Positions 43,203 to 52,730 of a stretch of DNA of 64,000 nucleotides are shown in pieces. The position numbers and the translations under genes are program-made. The notes under the pieces are model-generated. The model did no database searches. It saw nothing but the letters and a program-made list of their open reading frames with translations, and was not told the origin of the DNA. The DNA comes from Pseudomonas turukhanskensis (GTDB lineage: Bacteria; Pseudomonadota; Gammaproteobacteria; Pseudomonadales; Pseudomonadaceae), in assembly GCF_027922365.1 (NCBI RefSeq), contig NZ_BSFN01000022.1:1-64000 (forward strand), in the 5' to 3' direction. Within the stretch, counting starts at the first letter, position 1; the number at the start of each line of letters is the position of its first letter.

Positions 43203-44504
43203 TCAGGCGTAATAGTCGACCAGACCGCGACCACCGGCCACCGAACCGCTGCTGCGGATTTCGCTGGTACCAATGCTGATGTCCTCATCTCCCCCTCCAA
43301 AGCTGTTACGGCCCGAATCGCCCCGGCTCTGCTGCCCGTCGTTGCCGTTCTGGCCGTTCCAGCCGCGGTTCAGCGACTGGTCGGAGACGTTGACGTCCAT
43401 GGTCATGCCTTGCTGGGTGAACATGTCGCGCAGGCGTTGCATCGATTCAGTCACCGCATCGCGCACAGCCATATGGGGGCTGGCGAAGGTCACCTGAGTG
43501 GCCGCGTCCTGAGCCATGTTGATGCGCACCTCGAGGCGGCCGAGGTCTGGCGGATCGAGGGCGATGTCAGCCGACTTAAGGTTCTGGCTGGACATCCACA
43601 TCACCTTGTCCACCACCTCGTCGGTCCATACGCCTTGCTGCATGGACACCGGCGCGCCCGGCACCAGCGGCGTACGCTGAGCCTGGGTGACCTGCTGGTT
43701 TATCGCCTGGTTGAGGGCATTGAGCTTGCTGGCGGAGGCGTCGATATGCAGATCGGCATTGCTGTCTTTCAACGCCTCGATGCCGTCTTTGCCTTGTTCA
43801 AACAGGGCCAGCTCATCAGTCACCTTGCTCTCCCCGCCTTCGGGGTTGGCTGTTAGCTGCGCCATGGCTGCAGCGAAGTCCTGCCCCCCGGTCTGCCCCG
43901 CCTGGGCCGCCGACGGGTTGGTGCCAGCCTTCTGCACGGCGGCTTGCGCTTTAGCTGCCAGGTCCAAAACCAGATCGACACCCGGTAGCTCGCTCATGGC
44001 GTCCACCTGCGGGTCGTGGCCGTTGTCTTCAGTCTGGGTGATCTGGGGCGTAGCCAGGCCTGTGAGCGACAGCGGAATCTCAAGCGCCGCATCGCCTTCG
44101 CCCGTGGTCGGCAAGGCGCTGTCTTCGGTGGTCGGCTGCTGCATTTGCTGCCCGGCCATGGCCAGGAGAATCATCGGGTCGATCACCGGATCGGCCGGCG
44201 CCTGGTCAGTCGGCAAGGGATTGCCGCTATCGGCAACTGCCGGCTCTGCAGTGGTTGCCGCTGCCGGTGTTTCGGCGGCCGGTTCTTTATCGTCAGCCTT
44301 GTCATTGGCCTTGGAATTCTTGGCCTTGGTCGCCGCTTCATGGCGGTCGACAGCCTTGTCCTGACGTTCCTTGGCGTACACGTTGGCAAAGCTGGAAGCA
44401 TCGTCCTTGCTGGGCTCGGCCTGTTTGGGCTGAGGTTTGGCAGACGCTGCCTGTGGCTTGGCCACCGGGGCGGAATTCAGGAGTGGATCTGAGGCAACGG
44501 ACAT
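43203..44504 (-). CDS. fliK: flagellar hook-length control protein FliK
   Basis: The 433-residue molecular ruler has a long Ala/Pro/Lys/Asp-rich variable N-terminal part and the conserved C-terminal domain (about 300-385) with LKSADIALDPPDLGRLEVRI (core LDPPDLGRLEV), which is the family hallmark. It is secreted during hook growth and triggers the FlhB switch. A sigma-54-type site lies 41 bp upstream. A separate FliK-like protein is encoded at 20611-22182. Confidence 0.93.
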   Translation of the reverse strand: MSVASDPLLNSAPVAKPQAASAKPQPKQAEPSKDDASSFANVYAKERQDKAVDRHEAATKAKNSKANDKADDKEPAAETPAAATTAEPAVADSGNPLPTDQAPADPVIDPMILLAMAGQQMQQPTTEDSALPTTGEGDAALEIPLSLTGLATPQITQTEDNGHDPQVDAMSELPGVDLVLDLAAKAQAAVQKAGTNPSAAQAGQTGGQDFAAAMAQLTANPEGGESKVTDELALFEQGKDGIEALKDSNADLHIDASASKLNALNQAINQQVTQAQRTPLVPGAPVSMQQGVWTDEVVDKVMWMSSQNLKSADIALDPPDLGRLEVRINMAQDAATQVTFASPHMAVRDAVTESMQRLRDMFTQQGMTMDVNVSDQSLNRGWNGQNGNDGQQSRGDSGRNSFGGGDEDISIGTSEIRSSGSVAGGRGLVDYYA

Positions 44505-44544
44505 TTAGCACTCTCTCCGTGCGGATGGGTCGTGCAGGAGAGGT

Positions 44545-44560
44545 AGCAAGCCTTGGGCCA
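44545..44560 (-). promoter_or_regulatory. sigma-54 promoter upstream of fliK
   Basis: The minus-strand sequence is TGGCCC-N5-TTGCT in exact register, 41 bp before fliK. The match is weaker at the -24 box (CC in place of AC) but the GG and GC pair is intact. Confidence 0.55.
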
Positions 44561-44590
44561 ACTCTGTATCAGCCTTGAAAACTACTGCGC

Positions 44591-44690
44591 TCGGCCATGC
44601 GGCGTTAAAAACAGACTCGCAATGCTCATCGGCTACAGCCAACTCCGCTTACTCGTCTGCTTTTGCCTTGCCTGGCCTTCGCTCGCTACG
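44591..44690 (-). repeat. dispersed ~90-bp repeat, copy 2
   Basis: Read on the minus strand it has GGCAAGGCAAAAGCAG, AGTTGGCTGTAGCCGATG, AGCATT and TAACGC in the same order as 37301-37392. It lies about 30 bp upstream of the fliK sigma-54 site, in the 200-bp gap between fliK and hptB. Confidence 0.65.
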
Positions 44691-44704
44691 TTTTCTAATT
44701 CAAT

Positions 44705-45064
44705 TCAGAGCGAAGAAAAACGCTGGCGTTCGGACTTGAGGAGGATGCGCACAATGGCGAATTCGCGTTCGATCTGCTCAAGCACCGCTGGCGCCTCGAC
44801 CAGTACATCGGCGTTGCGCGAGTCGTCTTCCAGTTGCTTGCACAAAAGCGCCAGGGCCGGCGCACCCATATTGCTGCAACTTCCTTTGAAGCTGTGGGCG
44901 GCCAGGCGCAGCTCGTGGGCGTCGCTGTTGGCCAGGGCTTCGTGCAGCAGGCGCAGACGCTCTTCGGAATCGGCGATAAAGGTATCGAGCAAGAGCGGGT
45001 ACTCGGCTTCCATGATGTCTTGCAAACCCGCCAGTACGGCGCTGTCGAGATGAATATCAGCCAC
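44705..45064 (-). CDS. hptB: histidine phosphotransfer protein HptB
   Basis: The 119-residue Hpt domain has the phospho-histidine H57 in LAAHSFKGSCSNMGA. In P. aeruginosa HptB takes phosphate from several hybrid kinases and passes it to the response regulator HsbR. Here it follows hsbR directly (30 bp), within the flagellar cluster between hsbR and fliK. The assignment comes from domain plus gene order hsbA-hsbR-hptB. Confidence 0.88.
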   Translation of the reverse strand: MADIHLDSAVLAGLQDIMEAEYPLLLDTFIADSEERLRLLHEALANSDAHELRLAAHSFKGSCSNMGAPALALLCKQLEDDSRNADVLVEAPAVLEQIEREFAIVRILLKSERQRFSSL

Positions 45065-45094
45065 CGGATCTCTCCCTGAGCAACACGCGAGCGA

Positions 45095-46792
45095 TTATGC
45101 CTGATCGTTCCACGAGAACTCCACGCTCACGCCACGTCCGTCTGCGGCCCAGGTAGAGCGCTCGGTTAGTCGGCGGATCAGACCCAGACCCCGTCCCGAT
45201 AGACTCTGCGCCGTGCGCTGGCGTTCCAACACCTGTTGCACATCAAAGCCCGTGCCGCTGTCCTCAACCTTGATCACCAGCCGCCCGCCGCTCGCTTCGG
45301 GCAGCAGTTGCAGGTGAAACCGCACATAGCCCTGGTCCAGCTCGGCCAGGCGTCGCGTGCGCTCGCGGTAGTAATGGGCAAAGCCTGGGGCATCGCATTT
45401 GAGTTGCGAGTCCAGCCCCAGCACCCCATGTTCCAGGGCATTGGAGTACAGCTCGGCCAGCACGCTGTACAGCGCCCCGCCTTGCAGACGCAGGCCCTGC
45501 ACTTCCAGCAGCAGCTGCAACAGAAACGGCAGCGGGTTGAAGCGTTTGAGGGTCTGCGCGCGAAATTCGAAGCTGGCGGCCCAATCCAATGGGCTGCTCT
45601 GGCCGCTATCGGCAAAGGCCAGCGGTGGACGTGGCAGGGACTCGGCCTCCACCAGGCACACCTGGACCATGCTCACATCGTCTTGCGCCTTGCCGCGAAA
45701 GGCGCTGAGCGCCTGTTGGATTTCATCGAAGAGCAAATCGGGTTGGCGATTGGCAGCAAATACATTCAGCAGGCGCGACTCACCAAACAGCTGCTCGGCC
45801 GGGTTGCTGGTTTCCAGCACACCATCGGAGAGCAGAAACACCCGATCGCCCAACTCCATCGGGTAAATCTCGCAGGCGTCGTTGAAGTCCGACGGCTCCA
45901 ACACGCCCAATGGCAAATGCCGCGACACCAGCGGCAAACGCTCGCCAGTGGCGATACGGTGCACGTAACCATCGGGCAGGCCACCGTTCCACACCTCGAC
46001 GATACGGCGCTGAAAGCTCAGGTTAAGCAGCGTGGCGCAGCAGAACACGCCCACCGGCAGAATGCGTTTGAGCTTGGCGTTCACCTCGCGAAGAATTTCC
46101 GACAGCGAATAGCCCTTGGCCGTCATGCCATAAAACACTTCGGCCAGCGGCATGGCGCCAATCGCCGCCGGCAGACCGTGGCCGGTGAAGTCGCCTAGCA
46201 GCACGTGCATTCCACCGGAAGGTTTGAAGGCAGCCAGCAGCAGGTCGCCGTTGAATACGGCAAACGGCGATTGCAGGTAGCGGATATTGGGCGCATTCAG
46301 GCAGCCCGAATGGGCCACTTTGTCGAACACCGCCTTGGCTACCCGCTGCTCGTTGAGCAGGTGCTCGTTGTGCCGGGCGATCAGGTCGCGCTGTTCAAGC
46401 ACCGTGGCCTGCAGGCGGCGCAGGCGGTCCATGGCCTTGATCTTGGCGTCGAGAATCACCCGGTTGTAAGGCTTGGCGAGAAAGTCGTCACCGCCGGCTT
46501 CCAGGCAACGCACCAAGGCTTCGCCTTCGGTGAGCGAGGTGAGAAAAATGATCGGCACCAGCGCTTCGCCTGCCTTGAGCTTGATGCGCCGCGCCGCTTC
46601 GAAGCCGTCCATCACCGGCATCAGGGCGTCCATCAACACCAGGTCCGGCTGCTCCTGGTCGAACATGGCCACCGCCTCCAGCCCGTTGCTGGCGGTGAGC
46701 ACTCGATGGCCCTGACGGCTGATGATGCTCGACAGCAGCATGCGGTCGGCGGCGTTATCTTCGGCGATCAGGATGGACAGACGTGCGTCCAT
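45095..46792 (-). CDS. hsbR: response regulator with PP2C and kinase-like domains HsbR
   Basis: The 565-residue protein has an N-terminal receiver (phospho-site D55 in LVLMDALMPVMDG), a coiled linker (about 130-165), a PP2C/SpoIIE-type serine phosphatase domain (about 185-385; GDFTGHGLPAAIGAMPLAEV and QDDVSMV) and a C-terminal HATPase_c anti-sigma-kinase-like domain (about 430-560; ELYSNALEHGVLG, GRGLGLIRRL). It switches HsbA between phosphorylated and free forms according to HptB. The ATG 46792 is used; a TTG two codons upstream is possible. Confidence 0.92.
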   Translation of the reverse strand: MDARLSILIAEDNAADRMLLSSIISRQGHRVLTASNGLEAVAMFDQEQPDLVLMDALMPVMDGFEAARRIKLKAGEALVPIIFLTSLTEGEALVRCLEAGGDDFLAKPYNRVILDAKIKAMDRLRRLQATVLEQRDLIARHNEHLLNEQRVAKAVFDKVAHSGCLNAPNIRYLQSPFAVFNGDLLLAAFKPSGGMHVLLGDFTGHGLPAAIGAMPLAEVFYGMTAKGYSLSEILREVNAKLKRILPVGVFCCATLLNLSFQRRIVEVWNGGLPDGYVHRIATGERLPLVSRHLPLGVLEPSDFNDACEIYPMELGDRVFLLSDGVLETSNPAEQLFGESRLLNVFAANRQPDLLFDEIQQALSAFRGKAQDDVSMVQVCLVEAESLPRPPLAFADSGQSSPLDWAASFEFRAQTLKRFNPLPFLLQLLLEVQGLRLQGGALYSVLAELYSNALEHGVLGLDSQLKCDAPGFAHYYRERTRRLAELDQGYVRFHLQLLPEASGGRLVIKVEDSGTGFDVQQVLERQRTAQSLSGRGLGLIRRLTERSTWAADGRGVSVEFSWNDQA

Positions 46793-46804
46793 GCTCAACG
46801 GAAC

Positions 46805-47110
46805 TCAGATGATCTTGAACAATTGTTCGAAGTTGGAAATGGCGAGGATCTTGCGCACGTCGGCGTTGCAGTTCACCAGGCTGATCTGCGCATGGTCACC
46901 GCCGGCGTGGTCACGTAGAAGCAGCAGCATGCCCAGCGCCGAGCTGTCCAGGTAGGTGGTGTGATCGAGGTCGACCACATAGCGCTTGGGCGTGAAATTG
47001 ATGCGCTCGTAGGAATCGCGAAATGCTTGGTGGGCGCCGAAATCGAAACGTCCCTGAATGCGAATGGTCAGCTCTTGCCCGTCGCTGGACGGCAATGAAG
47101 TGATGGCCAT
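46805..47110 (-). CDS. hsbA: anti-sigma factor antagonist HsbA
   Basis: The 101-residue STAS-domain protein has the phospho-serine site S56 in TTYLDSSALGMLLLL. In P. aeruginosa HsbA binds the anti-sigma factor FlgM, or a diguanylate cyclase, according to its phosphorylation, linking surface signals to flagellar genes. The start at ATG 47110 follows GAGGAG at good spacing; the frame stays open upstream without similarity. It lies between fliJ and hsbR. Confidence 0.9.
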   Translation of the reverse strand: MAITSLPSSDGQELTIRIQGRFDFGAHQAFRDSYERINFTPKRYVVDLDHTTYLDSSALGMLLLLRDHAGGDHAQISLVNCNADVRKILAISNFEQLFKII

Positions 47111-47207
47111 GGAAGCTCCTCTACCCCAAAAAAAACCAAGTGAGTGATAACGCGAAAAAGCCTGACAACACAAACGCTTGTAGCTTCAAACACTCTAGCA
47201 GCAGAAA

Positions 47208-47660
47208 TCAATTGCGCTCACGTTGCAACAGCCGCTGTGATAACTCGTCGAGCAATTTCTGTTCGCGCTTGTCGGCGGCCACACGGGCTTCGTCCATGTA
47301 CTTCTGCACCAGCTTGCGCAGGCCCTCAAGCCTTGCGTATTTCTGCTGCCACAGTTCCCGCGCCTGATGGAGGTTGTTGCGGTGCCATTCCACGCTCTGG
47401 TTCTGCTGTTTGATGGCGGTTTCCAGCTGCGACAAAAAGCGCTGGTAGTTCATCATCCACTGCCCGGAAACCCCGTTCTTGCCCTCGGTAATCCACTGCT
47501 GCTGGTAGTCGCCCAGGTAGCGGTGCAGGTCTTGGAGTTTGCCTTCGGCCTGGTTGACCTGGGTCTGGCATTGGCCAAGGTTGCGCGCGGCATCACGCTC
47601 TTCGCGTTCGGCCATGTCCACCACCGGGGCCAGGCGTGAAGCTCGACTGGGCAAAGCCAT
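47208..47660 (-). CDS. fliJ: flagellar export chaperone FliJ
   Basis: The 150-residue, almost fully helical coiled-coil protein (RLAPVVDMAEREERDAARNL at the start, then heptad-rich helices) forms the central stalk in the FliI ATPase ring. Its position after fliI and its length are standard. A 97-bp gap follows before hsbA. Confidence 0.9.
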   Translation of the reverse strand: MALPSRASRLAPVVDMAEREERDAARNLGQCQTQVNQAEGKLQDLHRYLGDYQQQWITEGKNGVSGQWMMNYQRFLSQLETAIKQQNQSVEWHRNNLHQARELWQQKYARLEGLRKLVQKYMDEARVAADKREQKLLDELSQRLLQRERN

Positions 47661-47685
47661 TTAACGCGTAATCCTTGGCAGCCTA

Positions 47686-49047
47686 TCAACGGGGCGGCGG
47701 CGCGGGACCAAACACCGCGGCGAGGGCTTCTTTGCTTTTCTGCAGGCTTTCATTGTCGTTGAGCCCCTGACGCAGGTAACTGACCATTGCGGCGTGGCGG
47801 GAAATGGCCAAGTCGGTTTCCGGGTCGCCGCCGGGCACATAAGCGCCGACGCTGATCAAATCGCGGCTTTGCTGGTAGCGCGACCACAGTTGCTTGAAGC
47901 GTTGCGCATTGCGCATATGTTCGGCGTCCACCACCGCCGGCATCACCCGGCTGATGGAGGCTTCGATATCGATGGCCGGGTAATGGCCTTCTTCGGCCAG
48001 GCGCCGGGACAATACAAAGTGACCATCAAGCACGCCCCGCGCCGAGTCGGCGATGGGGTCCTGCTGATCGTCGCCTTCTGATAACACAGTGTAGAAGGCG
48101 GTGATGGAGCCACCACCAGCTTCGGCATTACCGGCCCGCTCCACCAGCTTGGGCAGCTTGGCAAATACCGACGGCGGATACCCTTTGGTGGCTGGTGGCT
48201 CGCCGATGGCCAGGGCGATTTCCCGTTGTGCCTGGGCGAAACGAGTGAGCGAGTCCATCAGCAGCAAGACGTTTTTGCCCTTGTCGCGAAAGTACTCGGC
48301 AATACGGGTGCAATACATGGCGGCGCGCAGACGCATCAGCGGCGCGTCATCGGCAGGCGATGCCACCACCACCGAACGCTTGATGCCCTCCTCGCCGAGG
48401 ATGTGCTCGATGAACTCCTTCACCTCACGACCGCGCTCCCCGATCAGCCCCACCACGATGATGTCGGCGTTGGTAAAGCGGGTCATCATGCCCAGCAGCA
48501 CGCTCTTGCCCACGCCGGTACCGGCAAACAGGCCCAGACGCTGGCCACGCCCCACAGTCAGCAGGCCGTTGATGCTGCGTATGCCGACGTCCAGCGGGGT
48601 ATCAATGGGGTGGCGGTTCAGCGGGTTAATGGTGGGGCCGTCCAGCGGCACCCAGTCTTCAGCCTTCATGCCGCCCTTGCCGTCCAACGCGCGACCGGTG
48701 CCGTCCAGTACACGACCGAGCATGGTCATGCCCATCGGCAAGCGGCCGCTGTCCGGCAACGGCACTACCCGCGCGCCCGGGGCAATGCCGGCCAGGCTGC
48801 CGACTGGCATCAGGAAGATTTTGCCGTCACCAAAGCCCATTACTTCGGCTTCCACCTGCACCGGGTGGTAGCTGCCGTTGTTGATCACCAGGCAACGGCT
48901 GCCCAGGGCAGCACGCAGGCCTTCGGCTTCCAGCGTCAGGCCCACCATGCGCAACAGGCGGCCTTCGACAATGGGTTGTGCCGGCAACTCGACCGCCTCG
49001 TTATAGCCCGCCATGCGTTTGGCGAAGCTGAGCCGGTTAAGTCGCAT
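47686..49047 (-). CDS. fliI: flagellum-specific ATPase FliI
   Basis: The 453-residue ATPase has Walker A GLFAGTGVGKSVLLG, Walker B NVLLLMDSLTRFAQ (LLLMDS) and the conserved AIGEPPATKGYPPSVF. It powers unfolding and delivery of export substrates with FliH and FliJ. The start ATG 49047 (MRLNRLSFAKRMAGYNE) overlaps the fliH stop by 11 bp. The frame is open much further upstream, but that is fliH read in another frame. Confidence 0.96.
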   Translation of the reverse strand: MRLNRLSFAKRMAGYNEAVELPAQPIVEGRLLRMVGLTLEAEGLRAALGSRCLVINNGSYHPVQVEAEVMGFGDGKIFLMPVGSLAGIAPGARVVPLPDSGRLPMGMTMLGRVLDGTGRALDGKGGMKAEDWVPLDGPTINPLNRHPIDTPLDVGIRSINGLLTVGRGQRLGLFAGTGVGKSVLLGMMTRFTNADIIVVGLIGERGREVKEFIEHILGEEGIKRSVVVASPADDAPLMRLRAAMYCTRIAEYFRDKGKNVLLLMDSLTRFAQAQREIALAIGEPPATKGYPPSVFAKLPKLVERAGNAEAGGGSITAFYTVLSEGDDQQDPIADSARGVLDGHFVLSRRLAEEGHYPAIDIEASISRVMPAVVDAEHMRNAQRFKQLWSRYQQSRDLISVGAYVPGGDPETDLAISRHAAMVSYLRQGLNDNESLQKSKEALAAVFGPAPPPR

Positions 49048-49846
49048 GAATGACCTCGGGCTTGTCCAGATCGATCTGGATGTCCGGCTCGGCCGGCGAT
49101 GTGGCTTGCTCGCGCTGTTGTTCGAACAGCTGCTTGAGCATCTGCGCCAGGCGGGTCTCGATGGTGGCGTCGATTTGCGATTGCTCGGACTCCACGCGGC
49201 AACCGCCGGGCTGCAGGGTTTCATCTTCGAGCAGGCGCCAGGTTTCTTCGTGGCGATCACGCAGGGCCTTGATCAGCTCGAAGTCCTGCGGGTGAATATG
49301 AATGCGTACATTGGCCGCGCCCATGGGCAGCAGCTTGAGGGCTTCGCGCAGCACCTGGCGGATCTGGGTGGAGTCGGTGGTCAGCTCGCGCTGCACCACC
49401 TGCTTGGTCATATTGCTGACCAGCTGCACCAATGCCACTTCCAGTTGCTGATCTTGTTCGGCAATGGGTTCCATCAATTGCGTCATCAGCCGTTCAAGGC
49501 TGGCCAGCTTGTCGGCCAGGGCGGCGTCAGCCTCCTGCTTGGCTTTTACCTGGCCGGAACGCAAACCGTCTTTTTCGCCGGTGGAAAACCCTTCGTTGTA
49601 GGCCTCCTGGCGAATGACCTCCAGCTCATCGAGCGTCAAGGGTTTGACATCTTCGAGCTGCACCTCTTCGCCCTGAGCGTTTACTTCCGGCTCAGGTGCG
49701 GCGGGCGCGCTGTGCTCGGTCGCGGCCGGCGTCAATTCTTCGGCTGGTGCCTCGCCTTCGGGGTCGAAACTGGGCAACGCCCAGCGGGCCAGGCCACTGA
49801 CATCCTTGGCGCGAATCAGCTCGCTTGGACCTTCCTTGTTGCTCAT
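49037..49846 (-). CDS. fliH: flagellar assembly protein FliH
   Basis: The 269-residue regulator of FliI has an acidic Pro/Glu-rich N-terminal part (about 25-70), a central coiled coil with GxxxG-like spacing (GFSTGEKDGLRSGQVKAKQE) and a C-terminal V-ATPase E-subunit-like domain (MTKQVVQRELTTD, ANVRIHIHPQDFELI). It docks FliI to the C ring via FliN. It lies between fliG and fliI. Confidence 0.92.
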   Translation of the reverse strand: MSNKEGPSELIRAKDVSGLARWALPSFDPEGEAPAEELTPAATEHSAPAAPEPEVNAQGEEVQLEDVKPLTLDELEVIRQEAYNEGFSTGEKDGLRSGQVKAKQEADAALADKLASLERLMTQLMEPIAEQDQQLEVALVQLVSNMTKQVVQRELTTDSTQIRQVLREALKLLPMGAANVRIHIHPQDFELIKALRDRHEETWRLLEDETLQPGGCRVESEQSQIDATIETRLAQMLKQLFEQQREQATSPAEPDIQIDLDKPEVIHAT

Positions 49847-49854
49847 GTTTTGCC

Positions 49855-50880
49855 TTAAACCATTTCTTCGCCGCCTTTACCACCGAGGACGATTTCCCCG
49901 GCTTCGGCCATGCGGCGGGCGATGGTGAGAATTTCTTTCTGGGCGCCTTCGACATCGCTGACGCGCACCGGGCCTCGGGCCTCAAGGTCGTCACGCAGTA
50001 GTTCGGCCGCCCGTTTGGACATGTTCTTGAAGACCTTTTCTTTGATCGCTTCGTCGGCGCCCTTGAGCGCCAGTACCAGCACGTCGGACGATACTTCGCG
50101 CAGCAGCGCCTGGATACCACGGTCGTCGACATCGGCCAGGTTATCGAACACGAACATAAGGTCTTCGATCTGCGAGGACAGGTCTTCGTCCACTTCGCGG
50201 ATGGAATCCATCAACTGCCCTTCTACCGAGCTGTCGAGGAAGTTCATGATGTCGGCCGCGCGCTTCACGCCGCCCATGGTGGCGCGCGAGGTGTTGGCGC
50301 TGCCGGAGAATTGCTTCTCGAGAATCAGGTTGAGTTCTTTGAGCGCCGCCGGCTGCACGGTGTTGAGCGAGGAGACGCGCAACACGATGTCCAGGCGCAC
50401 CTTGTGGTCGAAGTGGCCGAGCACTTCGCCAGCCTGATCGGGGTCAAGGTAGGCCACCACGATGGCTTGAATTTGCGGGTGCTCGTAACGGATCACGTCG
50501 GCAACGGCGCGGGGTTCCATCCATTTCAGGCTGTCCAGGCCGCTGGTACTGCCGCCCAGCAGAATACGGTCGATCAGGCTGCCGGCTTTGTCTTCGCCCA
50601 GGGCTTGAGTGAGCATTTTGCGGATGTAGCTATCGGCGCCGACGCCCACGCTGGTCTGGTCGCCCACGGTTTCGACGAACTCGCCCATCACCTGCTCAAC
50701 CTGCTCTTTCTGCACGTTGCGCATATGCGCCATGGCCACGCCGACCTTTTGCACTTCTTTCGGGCCCAGGTGCCGCAGCACCTGCGCAGCGTCGGTTTCG
50801 CCCAGAGAGAGCAACAGAATCGCGGCCTTATCGACCTTGCTCAGCTTGCCTGCAGGTGCGCGGTTCTCACTCATCGGCAT
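49855..50880 (-). CDS. fliG: flagellar motor switch protein FliG
   Basis: The 341-residue torque-generating C-ring protein has the N-terminal FliF-binding domain (KVDKAAILLLSLGE), the middle EHPQ motif (RYEHPQIQAIVVAYL) and a C-terminal charged helix facing the stators (DDRGIQALLREVSSDVLVLALK). It overlaps the fliF 3' end by 14 bp; an ATG at 50874 is an alternative start. Confidence 0.96.
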   Translation of the reverse strand: MPMSENRAPAGKLSKVDKAAILLLSLGETDAAQVLRHLGPKEVQKVGVAMAHMRNVQKEQVEQVMGEFVETVGDQTSVGVGADSYIRKMLTQALGEDKAGSLIDRILLGGSTSGLDSLKWMEPRAVADVIRYEHPQIQAIVVAYLDPDQAGEVLGHFDHKVRLDIVLRVSSLNTVQPAALKELNLILEKQFSGSANTSRATMGGVKRAADIMNFLDSSVEGQLMDSIREVDEDLSSQIEDLMFVFDNLADVDDRGIQALLREVSSDVLVLALKGADEAIKEKVFKNMSKRAAELLRDDLEARGPVRVSDVEGAQKEILTIARRMAEAGEIVLGGKGGEEMV

Positions 50881-52666
50881 TAATCCACTCTTTAACCACT
50901 TGTGCTACGCGACCCGGGTCTTCGGCCACCAGACCCTTGATCGCATTCAGTTGTGCATCATACCCCTCGGACGGGCTCGGCAGCATGATGCTGGCCGGGC
51001 CACCGAGGCTTACACGATCAGCGGACAGCTCGCCGTCCAGACCGCCCATGGCGCCCAGCTCGACGTCGCCGTCGCGGCCGTCGTGGCCCAGGGCGTTGCT
51101 GCCTTTGCCGCCACCGGTAATGTTGTTCAGCACCGGACGCAGCACGCCAAATACCAGTACCAGGATAAACAACACGCCCAGTACCTGTTTCACCACGTCC
51201 CAGAACCAGGGCTGGGTGTAGAACGGAATCGACTCGATCTCTTCGCCCTGGGTGGCGGTGAATGCCGAGTTGATCACGCTGACGCTGTCGCCACGGGCCG
51301 CATCAAAACCAACCGAGTCCTGCACCAGGCGGGTAAAGCGCGCCAGGTCGGCGGCACTCCACGGCACATGGGTCACTTCGCCGGTCTGTGCATTGATCTT
51401 GGCCTGGTCATCAACCACCACGGCTACCGATAGGCGACGCAGACGGCCCTGTTGCTGCTTGGTGTGGCTGATGGAGCGGTCCAGCTCATAGTTACGGGTG
51501 GCTTGCTCGCGTTTGTCGGCCGGGTATGGCGCAAGTTTAGGCTGGCCAGTGGCCGGGTCGACGATCTGCGTGCCATTGGCATCGAGCAGCGGTTGCCCAG
51601 CGGCAATCGGGCCGGCTGGCGCCGGAGCACCTGCGGCAGCGGTCTGCGGCGTGGTGGTCGGGCCAGGTGGCTGATTGCTCACCGCGCCGGGAATGCCTTG
51701 GGAGCCGGCTGCGCTGGAGCGCTCTTCATTTACTTTCTGTTCGCTGCGCAGTGCCGGCTGGTCGGGGTTGAACATTTCCGAGGTCGATTCAACCGCACTG
51801 AAATCCACGTCTGCCGACACTTCGGCCTTGTAGCGGCCGGCGCCGAGCACCGGTTGCAGAATGCTGTCCACGCGTTGGCTGAACATGCCTTCCATGCGCC
51901 GGCTGTAGTCGAACTGCTTGCCGGCCATGGTCAACTCGGAGAGTTCTTGCTGGTCGGAAAGCAGGTTGCCTTTCTGATCGACCACCGTAATTTGCGATTT
52001 ACTCAATTCAGGAACGCTGGTGGCGATCAAATTGACGATTGCCATCACCTGACTTGGCTCCAGCGCACGGCCTGGATACAGCTCTACCAGCACCGAAGCG
52101 CTGGGCTTGCGGTCGTCACGAACGAACACTGAGCTTTTCGGAATAGCCAGGTGCACACGGGCCGCTTTTACGTTGTTGAGGCTGGACACGGTGCGCGCCA
52201 ACTCGCCTTCCAGGCCACGGCGATAACGGGTGGCTTCCATGAACTGGCTGGTGCCCAGCCCCTGGTCGCCATCGAGAATTTCAAAGCCAACGTTGGCATC
52301 ACGCGGCGCCACACCGGCTTGGGCCAGTTGCAGACGGGCACGGGACACGTCGCTGGCCTTGACCAGCAGCGCGCCAGAGTTCGGCTCCATGGTGTACGGA
52401 ATATTGGCGGCAGTCAGGGTTTCCGTCACTTGTTTGGCGTCCATCCCTTCCAGGCTGCCATAAAGCGGACGGTAGTCCGGCTGCTGCGACCACAGCACCA
52501 CGGCAAAACCAATGGCCACGCTGGCGGCCAAACCGACCAACAGGCCGATTTGCCGAAGCATGGTCATCTGCGACAGGTTGTCGAGGAACGTCAGGCCAAA
52601 CAGCGGCTTTTTCGGTTCGTCGGAGCCTGTCTTTGCGGGTACGTTGCTGATCGCTGCTTCTGCCAT
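50867..52666 (-). CDS. fliF: flagellar MS-ring protein FliF
   Basis: The 599-residue protein has membrane helices near 42-62 and 465-485, two ring-building motifs in the periplasmic part (YPGRALEPSQVMAIVNLIATSVPEL region), a Pro/Gly/Ala-rich insertion (about 315-360) and the C-terminal FliG-binding tail (AQLNAIKGLVAEDPGRVAQVVKEWI in parts). It is the first ring of the basal body. It follows fliE by about 64 bp. Confidence 0.95.
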   Translation of the reverse strand: MAEAAISNVPAKTGSDEPKKPLFGLTFLDNLSQMTMLRQIGLLVGLAASVAIGFAVVLWSQQPDYRPLYGSLEGMDAKQVTETLTAANIPYTMEPNSGALLVKASDVSRARLQLAQAGVAPRDANVGFEILDGDQGLGTSQFMEATRYRRGLEGELARTVSSLNNVKAARVHLAIPKSSVFVRDDRKPSASVLVELYPGRALEPSQVMAIVNLIATSVPELSKSQITVVDQKGNLLSDQQELSELTMAGKQFDYSRRMEGMFSQRVDSILQPVLGAGRYKAEVSADVDFSAVESTSEMFNPDQPALRSEQKVNEERSSAAGSQGIPGAVSNQPPGPTTTPQTAAAGAPAPAGPIAAGQPLLDANGTQIVDPATGQPKLAPYPADKREQATRNYELDRSISHTKQQQGRLRRLSVAVVVDDQAKINAQTGEVTHVPWSAADLARFTRLVQDSVGFDAARGDSVSVINSAFTATQGEEIESIPFYTQPWFWDVVKQVLGVLFILVLVFGVLRPVLNNITGGGKGSNALGHDGRDGDVELGAMGGLDGELSADRVSLGGPASIMLPSPSEGYDAQLNAIKGLVAEDPGRVAQVVKEWINADE

Positions 52667-52730
52667 TTCTTAACTCACTCTCACTATTCCAGGTCCAGGC
52701 CTGCGTGTTTTCGCGGGGTTGGGCGGGGAA

